From NCBI RefSeq assembly GCF_019264355.1, contig NZ_JAHVAH010000001.1, forward strand, positions 1,410,001-1,474,000: 64,000 nt of DNA, given 5' to 3'. The notes below the pieces were generated by a model, which saw nothing but the letters and a program-made list of their open reading frames with translations, searched no databases and was not told where the DNA came from. The DNA is from Sphingomicrobium clamense. Its GTDB lineage: Bacteria; Pseudomonadota; Alphaproteobacteria; Sphingomonadales; Sphingomonadaceae. A program made the position numbers and the translations under genes. Of the stretch, positions 23,099 to 31,635 are shown one piece after another. The first letter of the stretch is position 1. Each line of letters starts with the position of its first letter.

Positions 23099-24378
23099 AA
23101 CCTCGCCCAGTTGTCGGGGGTCAACTCCACCGTGATATGCATCATCTCGCCACGAGTTTCGGACGACTGCACCTTTCCATGCTGGTAGAGCCACGCGATC
23201 GCGCCGCCATCCGACGCGGGAATCTCAAGTTCATGAACGTGTGTTTCGGGGTCGAGCCACTCGCCGATTCGCTCGCGCAGCCCGTCAAGGCCTTCGCCCG
23301 ATAGCGCGCTGACCGTCACCACATCGTCGCGTCGCTCTGCCTCGCCCAGCACCGCACGCCGTTCGTCGCCGTGGAGTAGGTCGAGCTTGTTCCAAACCTC
23401 CAACTGAGGCGGAGCCCCCTCTCCTTCCAGCCCCAACTCTTTGAGCACCTGTTCGACGTCGGCGCGCTGGGCTTCGCTGTCTTCGTGCGCAATGTCGCGC
23501 ACGTGGAGGATAAGGTCGGCGCTCGCGACTTCTTCGAGCGTCGCGCGGAAAGCAGCGACCAATTGCGTGGGCAGGTCCGACACGAACCCGACCGTGTCGG
23601 ACAGGATGACCTTGTCGTGCCCGGGCACCCGGATCTGCCGCATGGTCGGGTCGAGTGTCGCGAAGAGCAGGTCCTTGGCCATAACCTCAGCGCGCGCCAG
23701 ACGGTTGAACAGCGTAGACTTGCCGGCATTGGTATAGCCGACCAGCGCGACCACCGGCCACGGCGCGCGTTGCCGCCGTTCGCGGTGGAGTGCGCGCGTC
23801 TTCTTCACTTGCTCCAGCTCCTTGCGGATCTTGGCCATGCGATCACGGATCATGCGCCGGTCGGCTTCGATCTGCGTTTCGCCAGGCCCGCCAAGGAAGC
23901 CGAAACCACCGCGCTGGCGCTCGAGGTGGGTCCAGGTGCGCACGAGGCGGCCGGCCTGGTAATCGAGATGCGCGAGTTCGACCTGCAGCCGCCCTTCGGC
24001 GGTCGCCGCCCGTTCGCCGAAAATCTCGAGGATCAGCCCGGTACGGTCGATGACCTTGCGCCCGGTGCGCTCTTCCATCGTCTTCTGCTGCACCGGCGTC
24101 ATCGCCGCGTCGACGATGACGAGCTCTGCCGAAAGGTCCTCGACGCGCGCGGCAAGTTCGTCCACCTGGCCGCCACCGATCAGGGTCGAAGGCTTGAGCA
24201 CTCGTACGCGAAAGGTGATCGTTTCGGCGACCTCAATGCCGATGGCGGCGGCGAGACCCGTCGCCTCCTCCGCGCGTGCGTCGGCGGACCGCGACTGCGG
24301 CTGACCGTCGACGACCGGCACGACGATCATCGCGCGAGCGCCGCCTGCCCCCTCTTCATCGCGATTAAAAACGCTCAG
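23086..24378 (-). CDS. hflX: GTPase HflX, probable CTG start coupled to hfq
   Basis: About 430 residues. The N-terminal HflX domain holds PSTLIGGGQVDEL and DRTGLILEIF, then GGFGFLGGPGETQIE; the G domain has the P-loop GYTNAGKST, DTVGF and NKLD. HflX binds the 50S subunit and rescues stalled or heat-damaged ribosomes. The first in-frame ATG (24330) has no ribosome-binding site. CTG at 24378 has AGGAG 7 bases upstream and overlaps the hfq stop as CTGA, adding LSVFNRDEEGAGGARA, which reads like a real HflX N-terminus. I therefore start it at 24378; ATG 24330 is the fallback. Confidence 0.9.
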   Translation of the reverse strand: MSVFNRDEEGAGGARAMIVVPVVDGQPQSRSADARAEEATGLAAAIGIEVAETITFRVRVLKPSTLIGGGQVDELAARVEDLSAELVIVDAAMTPVQQKTMEERTGRKVIDRTGLILEIFGERAATAEGRLQVELAHLDYQAGRLVRTWTHLERQRGGFGFLGGPGETQIEADRRMIRDRMAKIRKELEQVKKTRALHRERRQRAPWPVVALVGYTNAGKSTLFNRLARAEVMAKDLLFATLDPTMRQIRVPGHDKVILSDTVGFVSDLPTQLVAAFRATLEEVASADLILHVRDIAHEDSEAQRADVEQVLKELGLEGEGAPPQLEVWNKLDLLHGDERRAVLGEAERRDDVVTVSALSGEGLDGLRERIGEWLDPETHVHELEIPASDGGAIAWLYQHGKVQSSETRGEMMHITVELTPDNWARFQSR

Positions 24379-24806
24379 CGTCGTGCTCCTGAAAGGCTTG
24401 AGAGCGCATGCTTGTAGATTAGCTGCAGCTCTCCATCGCCACCGTCGAGGATGACCGTGTAGCGATCATGCGCCACCAACTTGCCGTTCAATCGCACTCC
24501 GCTCAGCAGGAAGGCATCCACAGCCTGACCCACCGCACGGTCGAGGAAGGCCTGCTGCATCCCCTCCCCGCTCGCTCCACTACCGTCGAGTAGCTCGGCA
24601 TCGATCCGGGCGGTGAGCGTCGCGATGCCATGCTTGTAGATCAGCTGCTCCTGCCCGTCGCGTTTGAGCGTCATGACATAAGGGTCGAAGCCGCCAATCG
24701 TCCCTTGCAAGCGGACGCCCTTGAGCAAATAAATGCTCACCGCCACGCCTTCGCGACGGCAGTGATTGAGCATTTTATTCTGTAAGTCCAGTGGCTTGTC
24801 GGGCAT
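24375..24806 (-). CDS. hfq: RNA chaperone Hfq with two Sm domains in one chain
   Basis: A 143-residue protein, nearly twice the length of a usual Hfq. Domain 1 (about residues 6-66) has LQNKML, SIYLLKGVRLQG, FDPY and the Sm2 motif YKHG (57-60). Domain 2 (about 83-140) repeats the fold with AFLLSGVRLNG, HDRY and YKHA (131-134). Domain 2 diverges at distal-face positions (F99 for Tyr25 and H113 for Phe39 of E. coli). Hfq pairs small RNAs with mRNAs; here a six-fold ring would be a trimer of tandem chains (inference). It lies 15 bases after ntrX and overlaps hflX. Confidence 0.93.
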   Translation of the reverse strand: MPDKPLDLQNKMLNHCRREGVAVSIYLLKGVRLQGTIGGFDPYVMTLKRDGQEQLIYKHGIATLTARIDAELLDGSGASGEGMQQAFLDRAVGQAVDAFLLSGVRLNGKLVAHDRYTVILDGGDGELQLIYKHALSSLSGARR

Positions 24807-24821
24807 TATTGCGTCAGCGCC

Positions 24822-26201
24822 TTATTTTTTCTCGTCGCGCTTTTCGGTGATCCCGAGCGCCTTGAGTTTCCGATGGAGAGCCGAACGTTCCATGCCGATA
24901 AACGTCGCCGTCCGGCTGATGTTGCCCGAAAAGCGACGGATTTGGATGCGGAGATATTCGCGCTCGAAATTCTCGCGCGCTTCACGCAGCGGGCTGCCCA
25001 TCATCGCCACCTGCGGGCTGGTACCCTCCCCACCCTCGGCGCTGGTGACTTCGGCCGGCAGCAGGTCGACGTCGATGCGCTGCACACGGTCGCCCGGCGT
25101 GAGGATCATCGTGCGCTCGATGATATTGCGCAGCTGGCGCACGTTGCCAGGCCAGTCATGTGACTGAAGCGCCGCGAGTGCCTCTTCTGATAGACTGGGT
25201 GCGGCAATGCGCCGTTCGGCGGCAAACCGCGCGAGGAAATGATCGGCAAGCACGGCAATGTCCTCGCGCCTGTCCGACAATGGCGGGATCGAGACCGGGA
25301 CGACGTTGAGCCGGTAATAAAGATCTTCACGGAACCGGCCCGCTTCGATTTCTTCCTGCAAGTCCTTGGCGGTCGCCGACAGCACGCGCACGTCGACCTT
25401 GACCGGCCGTTGCCCACCGACCCGCGGGTAGCTCTGATCGGTAAGGACACGCAGGATCTTCGCCTGCGTCGTAAGCGGCATGTCGGCAATCTCGTCGAGG
25501 AACAGCGTACCGCCATGCGCCTGTTCAAGAAGGCCCGGCCGCGCAGTGCCGTCGACTTCTGTCCCGAACAATTCCTCTTCGACGCGATCGGGGTCCATCA
25601 TCGCCGAGGACACGGTCACGAACGGCGCCTGCGCCCGCGGGCTCCAGCGATGGATCATCCGCGCGGCAATCTCCTTGCCGACACCGGCAGGCCCGGTGAT
25701 CATCACGCGGCTGCCGGTGGGCGCCACGCGTTTCAACGTCGCGCGCACGCCGTTGATGGCGGCGGAAGTGCCTTCGAGCTGGTCTTCCTGCCCGGCCTGC
25801 TGACGCAACTCCTCATTCTCGCGGCGCAGTCGATCGGTTTCGGTGGCGCGCGCGACCAGGTGGAGCAGTTTCTCCGCTTCGAACGGCTTTTCGATGAAAT
25901 CGACCGCGCCGGCCCGCACCGCGGCCACCGCGGTGTCGAGATTGCCGTGACCCGAAATCATGATGCAGGGCAGCGTCGCGTCGCGGCGCTTGATCTCTTC
26001 GAGCAGTTGCAGCCCGTCCATCTCGGACCCCTGCAACCAGACATCGAGCAGGGCGAGTTGCGGACGGCGCTGCTCGATCTCGTCGAGCGCGGTCTTTGAG
26101 CTGCCTGCAGTGCGGACCTGGTAGCCCTCATCCTCCAGCACGCCAGCCACGAGTTCGCGGATATCGGCTTCGTCGTCGACGACCAGTACTTCCAGCGGCA
26201 T
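24822..26201 (-). CDS. ntrX: Response regulator NtrX (sigma-54-type AAA+ domain without GAFTGA)
   Basis: A 459-residue protein: receiver domain (residues 1-120, phosphoacceptor Asp53 in ALLDVWLQG), AAA+ domain (Walker A GPAGVGKE, Walker B GGTLFLDEI) and a C-terminal Fis-type helix-turn-helix (ISRTATFIGMERSALHRKL). Where sigma-54 activators carry GAFTGA, this protein reads LFGTEVDGTARPGLLE, so contact with sigma-54 is unlikely. NtrX pairs with NtrY in redox, nitrogen and envelope regulation. Its ATG overlaps the ntrY stop by one base. Confidence 0.94.
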   Translation of the reverse strand: MPLEVLVVDDEADIRELVAGVLEDEGYQVRTAGSSKTALDEIEQRRPQLALLDVWLQGSEMDGLQLLEEIKRRDATLPCIMISGHGNLDTAVAAVRAGAVDFIEKPFEAEKLLHLVARATETDRLRRENEELRQQAGQEDQLEGTSAAINGVRATLKRVAPTGSRVMITGPAGVGKEIAARMIHRWSPRAQAPFVTVSSAMMDPDRVEEELFGTEVDGTARPGLLEQAHGGTLFLDEIADMPLTTQAKILRVLTDQSYPRVGGQRPVKVDVRVLSATAKDLQEEIEAGRFREDLYYRLNVVPVSIPPLSDRREDIAVLADHFLARFAAERRIAAPSLSEEALAALQSHDWPGNVRQLRNIIERTMILTPGDRVQRIDVDLLPAEVTSAEGGEGTSPQVAMMGSPLREARENFEREYLRIQIRRFSGNISRTATFIGMERSALHRKLKALGITEKRDEKK

Positions 26202-28462
26202 CAGCTCATATCCTCATCATATTCGTCATCGTCACCCCGCTTGGTCAGCGGATCGGCGGGCCCTCCATCGGCCATCTCGGCCAGGCGGTCCTTGGGCAGG
26301 TGGATGCGCACGTGGGTGCCTCCCTCCGGCCGGTCGAGGAACGCGATATCGCCCAGATGCTCCTCGACAATCTTCTTGACGATCGCGAGGCCGAGGCCGG
26401 TGCCGCGCACACGCGTCGTCATGTACGGTTCGGTCAGGCGTTGGCGATCCTCGGGAAGGCCGGTGCCCGTGTCGAACAGGTGAATGACGAGATCGCCGTC
26501 ACCCTGCTCGATGCGCAGGTCGATCCGGTCGCCTTCGGGATGTTCGTCGCCATTTTTGCGCCGTCCCTCGATCGCCTCGACCGCGTTCTTGACGATATTG
26601 GTGAGCGCCTGAGCCATCTGACGTCGATCGCACACGAGGCGAATGTCGGCATGGGCAGGCTCGATCGTGAAGGTCACGCCGGGATGCGCCACCTCGTGCA
26701 GGAAGAGCGCAGCGCGCGCGATATCGTGGATGTTCTCGTCACGGAATTGCGGCTTGGGCATCCGCGCAAAGTTGGAGAATTCATCGACCATGCGACGCAA
26801 ATCGCCGACTTGGCGCACGATGGTGCCGGTCAGCCGCTCGAACGTGTCGTCTTCCTTGGGAACCGTATCGCCATAGCGGCGCTGCAAGCGTTCGGCCGCA
26901 AGCTGGATCGGGGTGAGCGGGTTTTTAATCTCGTGCGCGATGCGTCGCGCAATGTCGGACCAGGCCGCTCGCCGCTGATCGGACAGCTGGTCGGTGATAT
27001 CGTCGAAGGTCAGCACCGCGCCATCGGCGTAGCGCACGCGCTTGATCGCGAGCGTTCGCGGGCCGGTGTCGGCGGGTAGGGTCACATTGGCCTCGCCCGC
27101 CTCGCCTTCCATGAATTCCTCGAGCTCGGGCGATAGAGTCGCCAGTTTCTTGCCCTCGAGCCCCGCCTCGGTGTCACCCAGCAAGACTGCAGCCGAGCGA
27201 TTGGTGAGCAGGATGCGGTCGTCTTCGTCGATCGCGATCACGCCCGCGGTCACAGACGAGAGCACGGCTTCGATAAAGGCGCGCCGCGTATCGAGCTGCG
27301 TATTGGCGGCGAGCAATGCTCCGGTCTGTTCCTCGATCCGACCGGTCATGCGGTTGAAGGCAACCGACAGCGTCGCAATCTCGTCAGCCTGGCCGTCGGG
27401 TTCCTCGGGAACACGCGCGGAGAAGTCACCCTCCTCGACCCTGCCCGCCGCTTCGACGAGACGCCCCACGGGCCGCGCAAGCCGGTCGGCAAGCGCCAGC
27501 GCTGCGGCGATGGCCAGCGCGACGATGATGATCGATCCGAAGAATAACGCAGCGTTGAATTGCAGCTGATTGGTGCGCGAGCGCTCGAGAATGTCGTCAT
27601 AGGCCTGACGCACCGCGTCGGCCTGGTCGATCTTTTCGCGCAATCGCGGATCGAGTTCGCGGATCGCGAGCACATAGCCATTCTCGACGTTTGGAATCTG
27701 CGTCAGGAAGGCGATCTGGTTGATGCTGTCGAGGCCGATGACTTCGGCTTCGCCACGCTGCTGCGCGGCCTCGAACAATGCCTGATTACTAATCGCCCCT
27801 TGCCCGTCATTGGCGGCGACGAGCGTTTCGACCTCGCCGCTTCCCTCGATCCTCAGGACCGCCGAATGTTGCAGCTCGCGAACGTAGGTCTGGTAGCGGA
27901 CTTCCTCGGCGAACGTGTCACTGCGCACGTCCATGGACTCAAGGTGCCGGGCAAGGTCGTAGGCCATATATTCGGCCTCCTCGGCGACGTCCGTCTGCTC
28001 GTCGATAAGGACACCGTCGACGATCTCGACCGTATCCGACAACATGCCGCGCGCGCTGTCCGAGAACCAGAATTCGAGACCTGCCTGGATCAGCAGTGAT
28101 GCGAAGATTGCCACGATCACTGTGGGCACCGCCGCAATGACCGAGAATAGCGCGACGAGCTTTGTATGGAGACGCCCCGTCCCCAGCCCTTCGCGCAAGG
28201 CGCGACGATGCGCGATCTTGCGCGAGAGCAGCACCATCAGCGCGATCGCCGGCAGCAGGCTTGCCACCATGAGTGCCGCGATCATGAATGGCGTGAGCAA
28301 TTCGCCCGGCGCATGTTCGTGGAGCAACATGTCCGCGGCATAGCCGAGCGTGAGCACGAGAATGCCCGCGATCACCCAAGTGATGATGTCGAAGCGACGC
28401 GACTTCTTGTCCTGCGGTTCGGTGGCCGCGGTCAGGTCAGACTCGGGTGTGGCTGCGTCCAT
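26201..28462 (-). CDS. ntrY: Sensor histidine kinase NtrY
   Basis: A 753-residue membrane kinase. Three or four N-terminal helices (about residues 28-130) precede a large periplasmic region, another membrane helix near 300, a HAMP domain (RLARPVGRLVEAA), a PAS domain (VLSSVTAGVIAIDEDDRILL), and HisKA with the H-box IARRIAHEIKNPLTPIQ. The ATPase domain is complete: N-box LTNIVKNAVEA, G1 LFDTGTGLP and G2 GTGLGLAIVKKI. It phosphorylates NtrX, encoded directly downstream. It follows dusB in the same direction with a 61-base gap. Confidence 0.96.
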   Translation of the reverse strand: MDAATPESDLTAATEPQDKKSRRFDIITWVIAGILVLTLGYAADMLLHEHAPGELLTPFMIAALMVASLLPAIALMVLLSRKIAHRRALREGLGTGRLHTKLVALFSVIAAVPTVIVAIFASLLIQAGLEFWFSDSARGMLSDTVEIVDGVLIDEQTDVAEEAEYMAYDLARHLESMDVRSDTFAEEVRYQTYVRELQHSAVLRIEGSGEVETLVAANDGQGAISNQALFEAAQQRGEAEVIGLDSINQIAFLTQIPNVENGYVLAIRELDPRLREKIDQADAVRQAYDDILERSRTNQLQFNAALFFGSIIIVALAIAAALALADRLARPVGRLVEAAGRVEEGDFSARVPEEPDGQADEIATLSVAFNRMTGRIEEQTGALLAANTQLDTRRAFIEAVLSSVTAGVIAIDEDDRILLTNRSAAVLLGDTEAGLEGKKLATLSPELEEFMEGEAGEANVTLPADTGPRTLAIKRVRYADGAVLTFDDITDQLSDQRRAAWSDIARRIAHEIKNPLTPIQLAAERLQRRYGDTVPKEDDTFERLTGTIVRQVGDLRRMVDEFSNFARMPKPQFRDENIHDIARAALFLHEVAHPGVTFTIEPAHADIRLVCDRRQMAQALTNIVKNAVEAIEGRRKNGDEHPEGDRIDLRIEQGDGDLVIHLFDTGTGLPEDRQRLTEPYMTTRVRGTGLGLAIVKKIVEEHLGDIAFLDRPEGGTHVRIHLPKDRLAEMADGGPADPLTKRGDDDEYDEDMS

Positions 28463-28523
28463 GCGGGCAACGCCGTAGCACGGAAGCGTTGCCTAAAAAA
28501 CACACATGTTGCGATGGCGCAGA

Positions 28524-29522
28524 TCAGGCGGCGTCGCGAGTCAGTAGGGGCGCGTAAAAGTCGCGCAACATCTGCATCACGACGTCGGGATCCTCTTCCT
28601 GATTGACCCGATTGCGGAATTCCGCCGAGCCGTTGAGGCCCTTCGTGTACCAACCGATATGCTTACGCGCGAGATTGACGCCCGTGACCCGACCGTAAAG
28701 CGACTGCATGTCGCGATACTGCTCGAGGATGACGTCGAGCTGCTCGTCCATCGAGGGATCGGGCTTGGCCCCCTCGCCCTTCAATGAGGCGATGACCTGG
28801 CCCAGCAGCCAAGGTTTACCGTAGGCGCCGCGACCGACCATCACGCCGTCGGCACCCGACTGCGCGAGCGCTTCGTGCGCATCCTCGACGCTGTTGATAT
28901 CGCCATTGGCGATGACGGGCAGCGACGTCGCTTCCTTGACCGAACGAATGAAGGCCCAGTCGGCGCTTCCCTTGTACATCTGGTTGCGCGTGCGCCCGTG
29001 CACCGTGATCATCTGCGCGCCGAGATCTTCAGCGATCCTGGCAAGCTCCGGCGCGTTCAGGCTGTCGTGGCACCAGCCCATGCGCATCTTGACCGTCACC
29101 GGCACACTCACCGCCTTGACCGTCGCTTCAATCAGCGAACCGGCCAGCTTGAGGTCGCGCATCAGGTGGCTGCCGGCATAACCGTTCACGACCTTCTTCA
29201 CGGGGCAGCCCATGTTGATATCGATGATCGCCGCGCCCTTATCCTCGTTGAGCTTGGCGGCTTCGGCCATGCGCTCGGGCTCGCATCCGGCGAGTTGCAG
29301 CGACACCGGCTCCTCGCTCGGATCCCAGGTCGACTTCTGCAGACTCTGGCGCGTTTCGCGGATCATCGCCTCGCTCGCGATCATCTCGCTGACGGTCAGG
29401 CCGGCGCCATAGCGCTTGACGATCTTGCGGAACGGCACGTCCGTCACGCCCGTCATCGGGGCGAGGATGACGGGGTCGGCGATCTCGATCGGACCGATGT
29501 GGATGGGCTTCACTGCTGCCAT
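28524..29522 (-). CDS. dusB: tRNA-dihydrouridine synthase DusB (NifR3)
   Basis: A 332-residue FMN enzyme that reduces uridines in the D-loop of tRNA. The start ([18 protein letters not shown]) is the FMN-binding entrance to the TIM barrel; the [17 protein letters not shown] block holds the conserved cysteine, and [13 protein letters not shown] plus IANGDI complete the barrel. It heads the dusB-ntrYX-hfq-hflX gene set. In many alphaproteobacteria ntrB and ntrC sit between dusB and ntrY; here they are absent. It is divergent from ispDF across about 60 bases. Confidence 0.95.
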   Translation of the reverse strand: MAAVKPIHIGPIEIADPVILAPMTGVTDVPFRKIVKRYGAGLTVSEMIASEAMIRETRQSLQKSTWDPSEEPVSLQLAGCEPERMAEAAKLNEDKGAAIIDINMGCPVKKVVNGYAGSHLMRDLKLAGSLIEATVKAVSVPVTVKMRMGWCHDSLNAPELARIAEDLGAQMITVHGRTRNQMYKGSADWAFIRSVKEATSLPVIANGDINSVEDAHEALAQSGADGVMVGRGAYGKPWLLGQVIASLKGEGAKPDPSMDEQLDVILEQYRDMQSLYGRVTGVNLARKHIGWYTKGLNGSAEFRNRVNQEEDPDVVMQMLRDFYAPLLTRDAA

Positions 29523-29586
29523 GATGGCGCGCCTTTAGAGAAAAAGCGCTTTCGGTGCAATGAATGGCGCGTCTATGAGGCTGGCC

Positions 29587-30714
29587 ATGGATCATGTCGT
29601 CCTCATCGTCGCGGCAGGCAGCGGGCAACGCATGGGCGGCGACGTGCCCAAGCAATATCGCAAGCTTGGCGGCAAAACCGTGCTGGCGCACGCGGTCGAC
29701 GCCTTCGGCGATCATCCGGTCCGCGTCGTGGTCGGTGACGGACAGCAGGATCTCGCTACGGAGGCACTTGCCGAACGCGACGTCGGCGATCTCATCATCG
29801 GAGGCGCAACACGCAGCCAGTCGGTGCGCAGCGGTCTTGCATCGATCGATGCAGGCAAGGTGCTCATCCACGACGCGGCGAGGCCATTTTGCCCGACTGA
29901 CGTCAGTTCCGCGCTCCTGTCCGCCCTTGCCGAAAAAGCCGCCGCCGTGCCGGTCTTGCGCTCGGTCGATACGCTCGCGCGTGCGCATGGCGAGAAGCTG
30001 GGCGGCCGCGTGCCGCGCGAGGAAATCGTCCGGGTCCAGACGCCGCAAGCGTTTCGGACCGACATCCTCGCCAAGGCCTACGCCGCGTGGACCGGCGAGG
30101 AACCCACGGACGAAGCGCAGGTTGTGCAATCATTCGGCGCCGAGGTGGCGCTGGTCGCGGGGAGCCCGATGCTCGACAAGCTGACAACGGCCGAAGATTT
30201 CGCACACGCCGAGCAAATGCTCGCCGCCAATCTGGTGTCGCGCACCGGAATGGGGTTCGACGTGCATGGCTTTGCCGGATCCGGCCCCGTGATGCTCGGC
30301 GGCGTTGCCATCGACCATGAGAAGGGACTTTCGGGTCACAGCGATGCCGACGTCTGCCTCCATACCATCACCGACGCTCTGCTAGGCGCAGCGGCGCTCG
30401 GCGATATCGGCCAGCATTTCCCGCCTTCCGACCCGCAATGGAAGGGCGCGGACAGCGAGACTTTCCTCGCCCACGCCGCCAATCTGGTGCGCGAAAAGGG
30501 CGGTGTGATCGACCATGTCGACTGCACGATCATCTGCGAAGCGCCCAAGGTCGGCCCGCATCGCGATGCCATTCGCGCCAATGTCGCGCGCATCCTCGAG
30601 CTGGACGAAGGCGGGGTCAGCATCAAAGCCACCACCACCGAGAAATTGGGCTTCACCGGACGCCGCGAAGGTATCGCCGCGCAAGCCGTTGCAACAGTGA
30701 GGATGCCGACATGA
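29587..30714 (+). CDS. ispDF: Bifunctional IspD/IspF enzyme of the MEP pathway
   Basis: About 375 residues in two domains. Residues 1-215 are the IspD cytidylyltransferase (VAAGSGQRMGGDVPKQY, then HDAARPF and VQTPQAF), making CDP-methylerythritol. The rest is IspF cyclodiphosphate synthase (GMGFDVHGF, GHSDADVCLHTITDALLGA, IKATTTEKLGF). The fusion is typical of alphaproteobacteria; ispE, the step between, is encoded at 58-59 kb. ATG 29587 is preferred because GAGG lies 6 bases upstream; ATG 29560 would add nine residues without a ribosome-binding site. The stop overlaps cinA as ATGA. Confidence 0.95.
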   Translation: MDHVVLIVAAGSGQRMGGDVPKQYRKLGGKTVLAHAVDAFGDHPVRVVVGDGQQDLATEALAERDVGDLIIGGATRSQSVRSGLASIDAGKVLIHDAARPFCPTDVSSALLSALAEKAAAVPVLRSVDTLARAHGEKLGGRVPREEIVRVQTPQAFRTDILAKAYAAWTGEEPTDEAQVVQSFGAEVALVAGSPMLDKLTTAEDFAHAEQMLAANLVSRTGMGFDVHGFAGSGPVMLGGVAIDHEKGLSGHSDADVCLHTITDALLGAAALGDIGQHFPPSDPQWKGADSETFLAHAANLVREKGGVIDHVDCTIICEAPKVGPHRDAIRANVARILELDEGGVSIKATTTEKLGFTGRREGIAAQAVATVRMPT

Positions 30715-31208
30715 GCCTCGTTCCGCAGAAACTCTTCGACCTCGCAGGCAAGGTCTTGGACGCCAACCGCGATGCGGGTCGGCGGATCGTAACCGCAGAA
30801 AGCTGCACCGGCGGGATCGTCGCCGCGGCCTTGACCGAGCATGCAGGCTCCTCCGACGTCGTACAGGCCGGCTTCGTCACCTATGCCAATCAGGCCAAGA
30901 GCCAGATGCTGCTCATCCCCGAGGCCATGATCGTCGCCCAAGGCGCGGTTAGCGAAAATATTGCGCTTGCGATGGCCAAGGGCGCACTCGACAAGGTCAA
31001 GACCGCGGATGTCGCCGTCGCGATCACCGGGATCGCGGGCCCGGGCGGCGGCACGTTCGACAAGCCTGTCGGCACCGTCTGGATCGCAAAGGCGCTACGC
31101 CGCGGCGATGTCGCCGAAGCCCATCTGCATCAGTTCGACAAGAATGGGAGCCGCGAGGAAATCCGGCTTCAGGCAGCGTCGGCGGCGCTCGAACTGCTGC
31201 TCCCGTAG
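30711..31208 (+). CDS. CinA family protein (nicotinamide-nucleotide amidase)
   Basis: A 165-residue stand-alone CinA C-terminal domain, the PncC-type amidase that recycles nicotinamide mononucleotide to nicotinate mononucleotide. Motifs TAESCTGGIVAAALTEHAGSS, the GFVTYANQAK strand and ITGIAGPGGGT are all present. The ATG overlaps the ispDF stop by 4 bases (ATGA), so it is translated with the isoprenoid enzyme. The N-terminal pyrophosphatase half of full CinA is absent. The 3' end overlaps the convergent COQ10-like gene by 40 bases. Confidence 0.92.
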   Translation: MSLVPQKLFDLAGKVLDANRDAGRRIVTAESCTGGIVAAALTEHAGSSDVVQAGFVTYANQAKSQMLLIPEAMIVAQGAVSENIALAMAKGALDKVKTADVAVAITGIAGPGGGTFDKPVGTVWIAKALRRGDVAEAHLHQFDKNGSREEIRLQAASAALELLLP

Positions 31209-31630
31209 AGCGCGGCAGCGCGCTGCTCGAAGGCGTTTGTCATCCGCCGTAGCGCACGATCGAACATCGAGCCTGCAAGGCTTTCGAATATCCGGTTCTT
31301 GAACGCAAAATCGACGCAGAAATGGACGTTCGTCCCGCCATCGTCGGCGGGCTCGAACTTCCAGTCATTCTTGAGATATTTGAGCGGCCCTTCGACATAC
31401 TCAACTGTGATCTCTTCCGGACGCTTCTTCGTGACGCGGCTGGTGAAACGCTCCTTGAAGGCATTGAAGCCCACCACAAGGTCGGCGAGCATTTCGGTCT
31501 CGCTGTTCGAGCGGACGCGGACCGCGGTCACCCAGGGCAGGAATTCGTCATAGCGTCCGACATCGGCAACGAGGTCGAACAATTGCTCGGGCGTATAGGG
31601 AAGATGCTTCGTCTCGCTGTGACGCGGCAT
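31169..31630 (-). CDS. COQ10/RatA-type START-like protein
   Basis: A 153-residue SRPBCC-fold protein starting MPRHSETKHLPYTPEQLFDLVADV, with the conserved YDEFLPW motif and the LKYLKNDWKF strand. This is the coenzyme Q-binding COQ10 family, often labelled RatA toxin in databases. With no antitoxin partner nearby, a role in ubiquinone handling for respiration is the better reading. It lies 5 bases downstream of lipA on the same strand, as in many alphaproteobacteria. The last 40 bases overlap the convergent cinA coding region; the Ser/Ala-rich tail there is not conserved. Confidence 0.9.
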   Translation of the reverse strand: MPRHSETKHLPYTPEQLFDLVADVGRYDEFLPWVTAVRVRSNSETEMLADLVVGFNAFKERFTSRVTKKRPEEITVEYVEGPLKYLKNDWKFEPADDGGTNVHFCVDFAFKNRIFESLAGSMFDRALRRMTNAFEQRAAALYGSSSSSAADAA

Positions 31631-31635
31631 TCGGC

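Noticed and set aside
31169..31630. RatA-type toxin of a toxin-antitoxin pair
   Set aside because: The sequence fits the COQ10 START-like family, there is no antitoxin gene, and it follows lipA as in many genomes.
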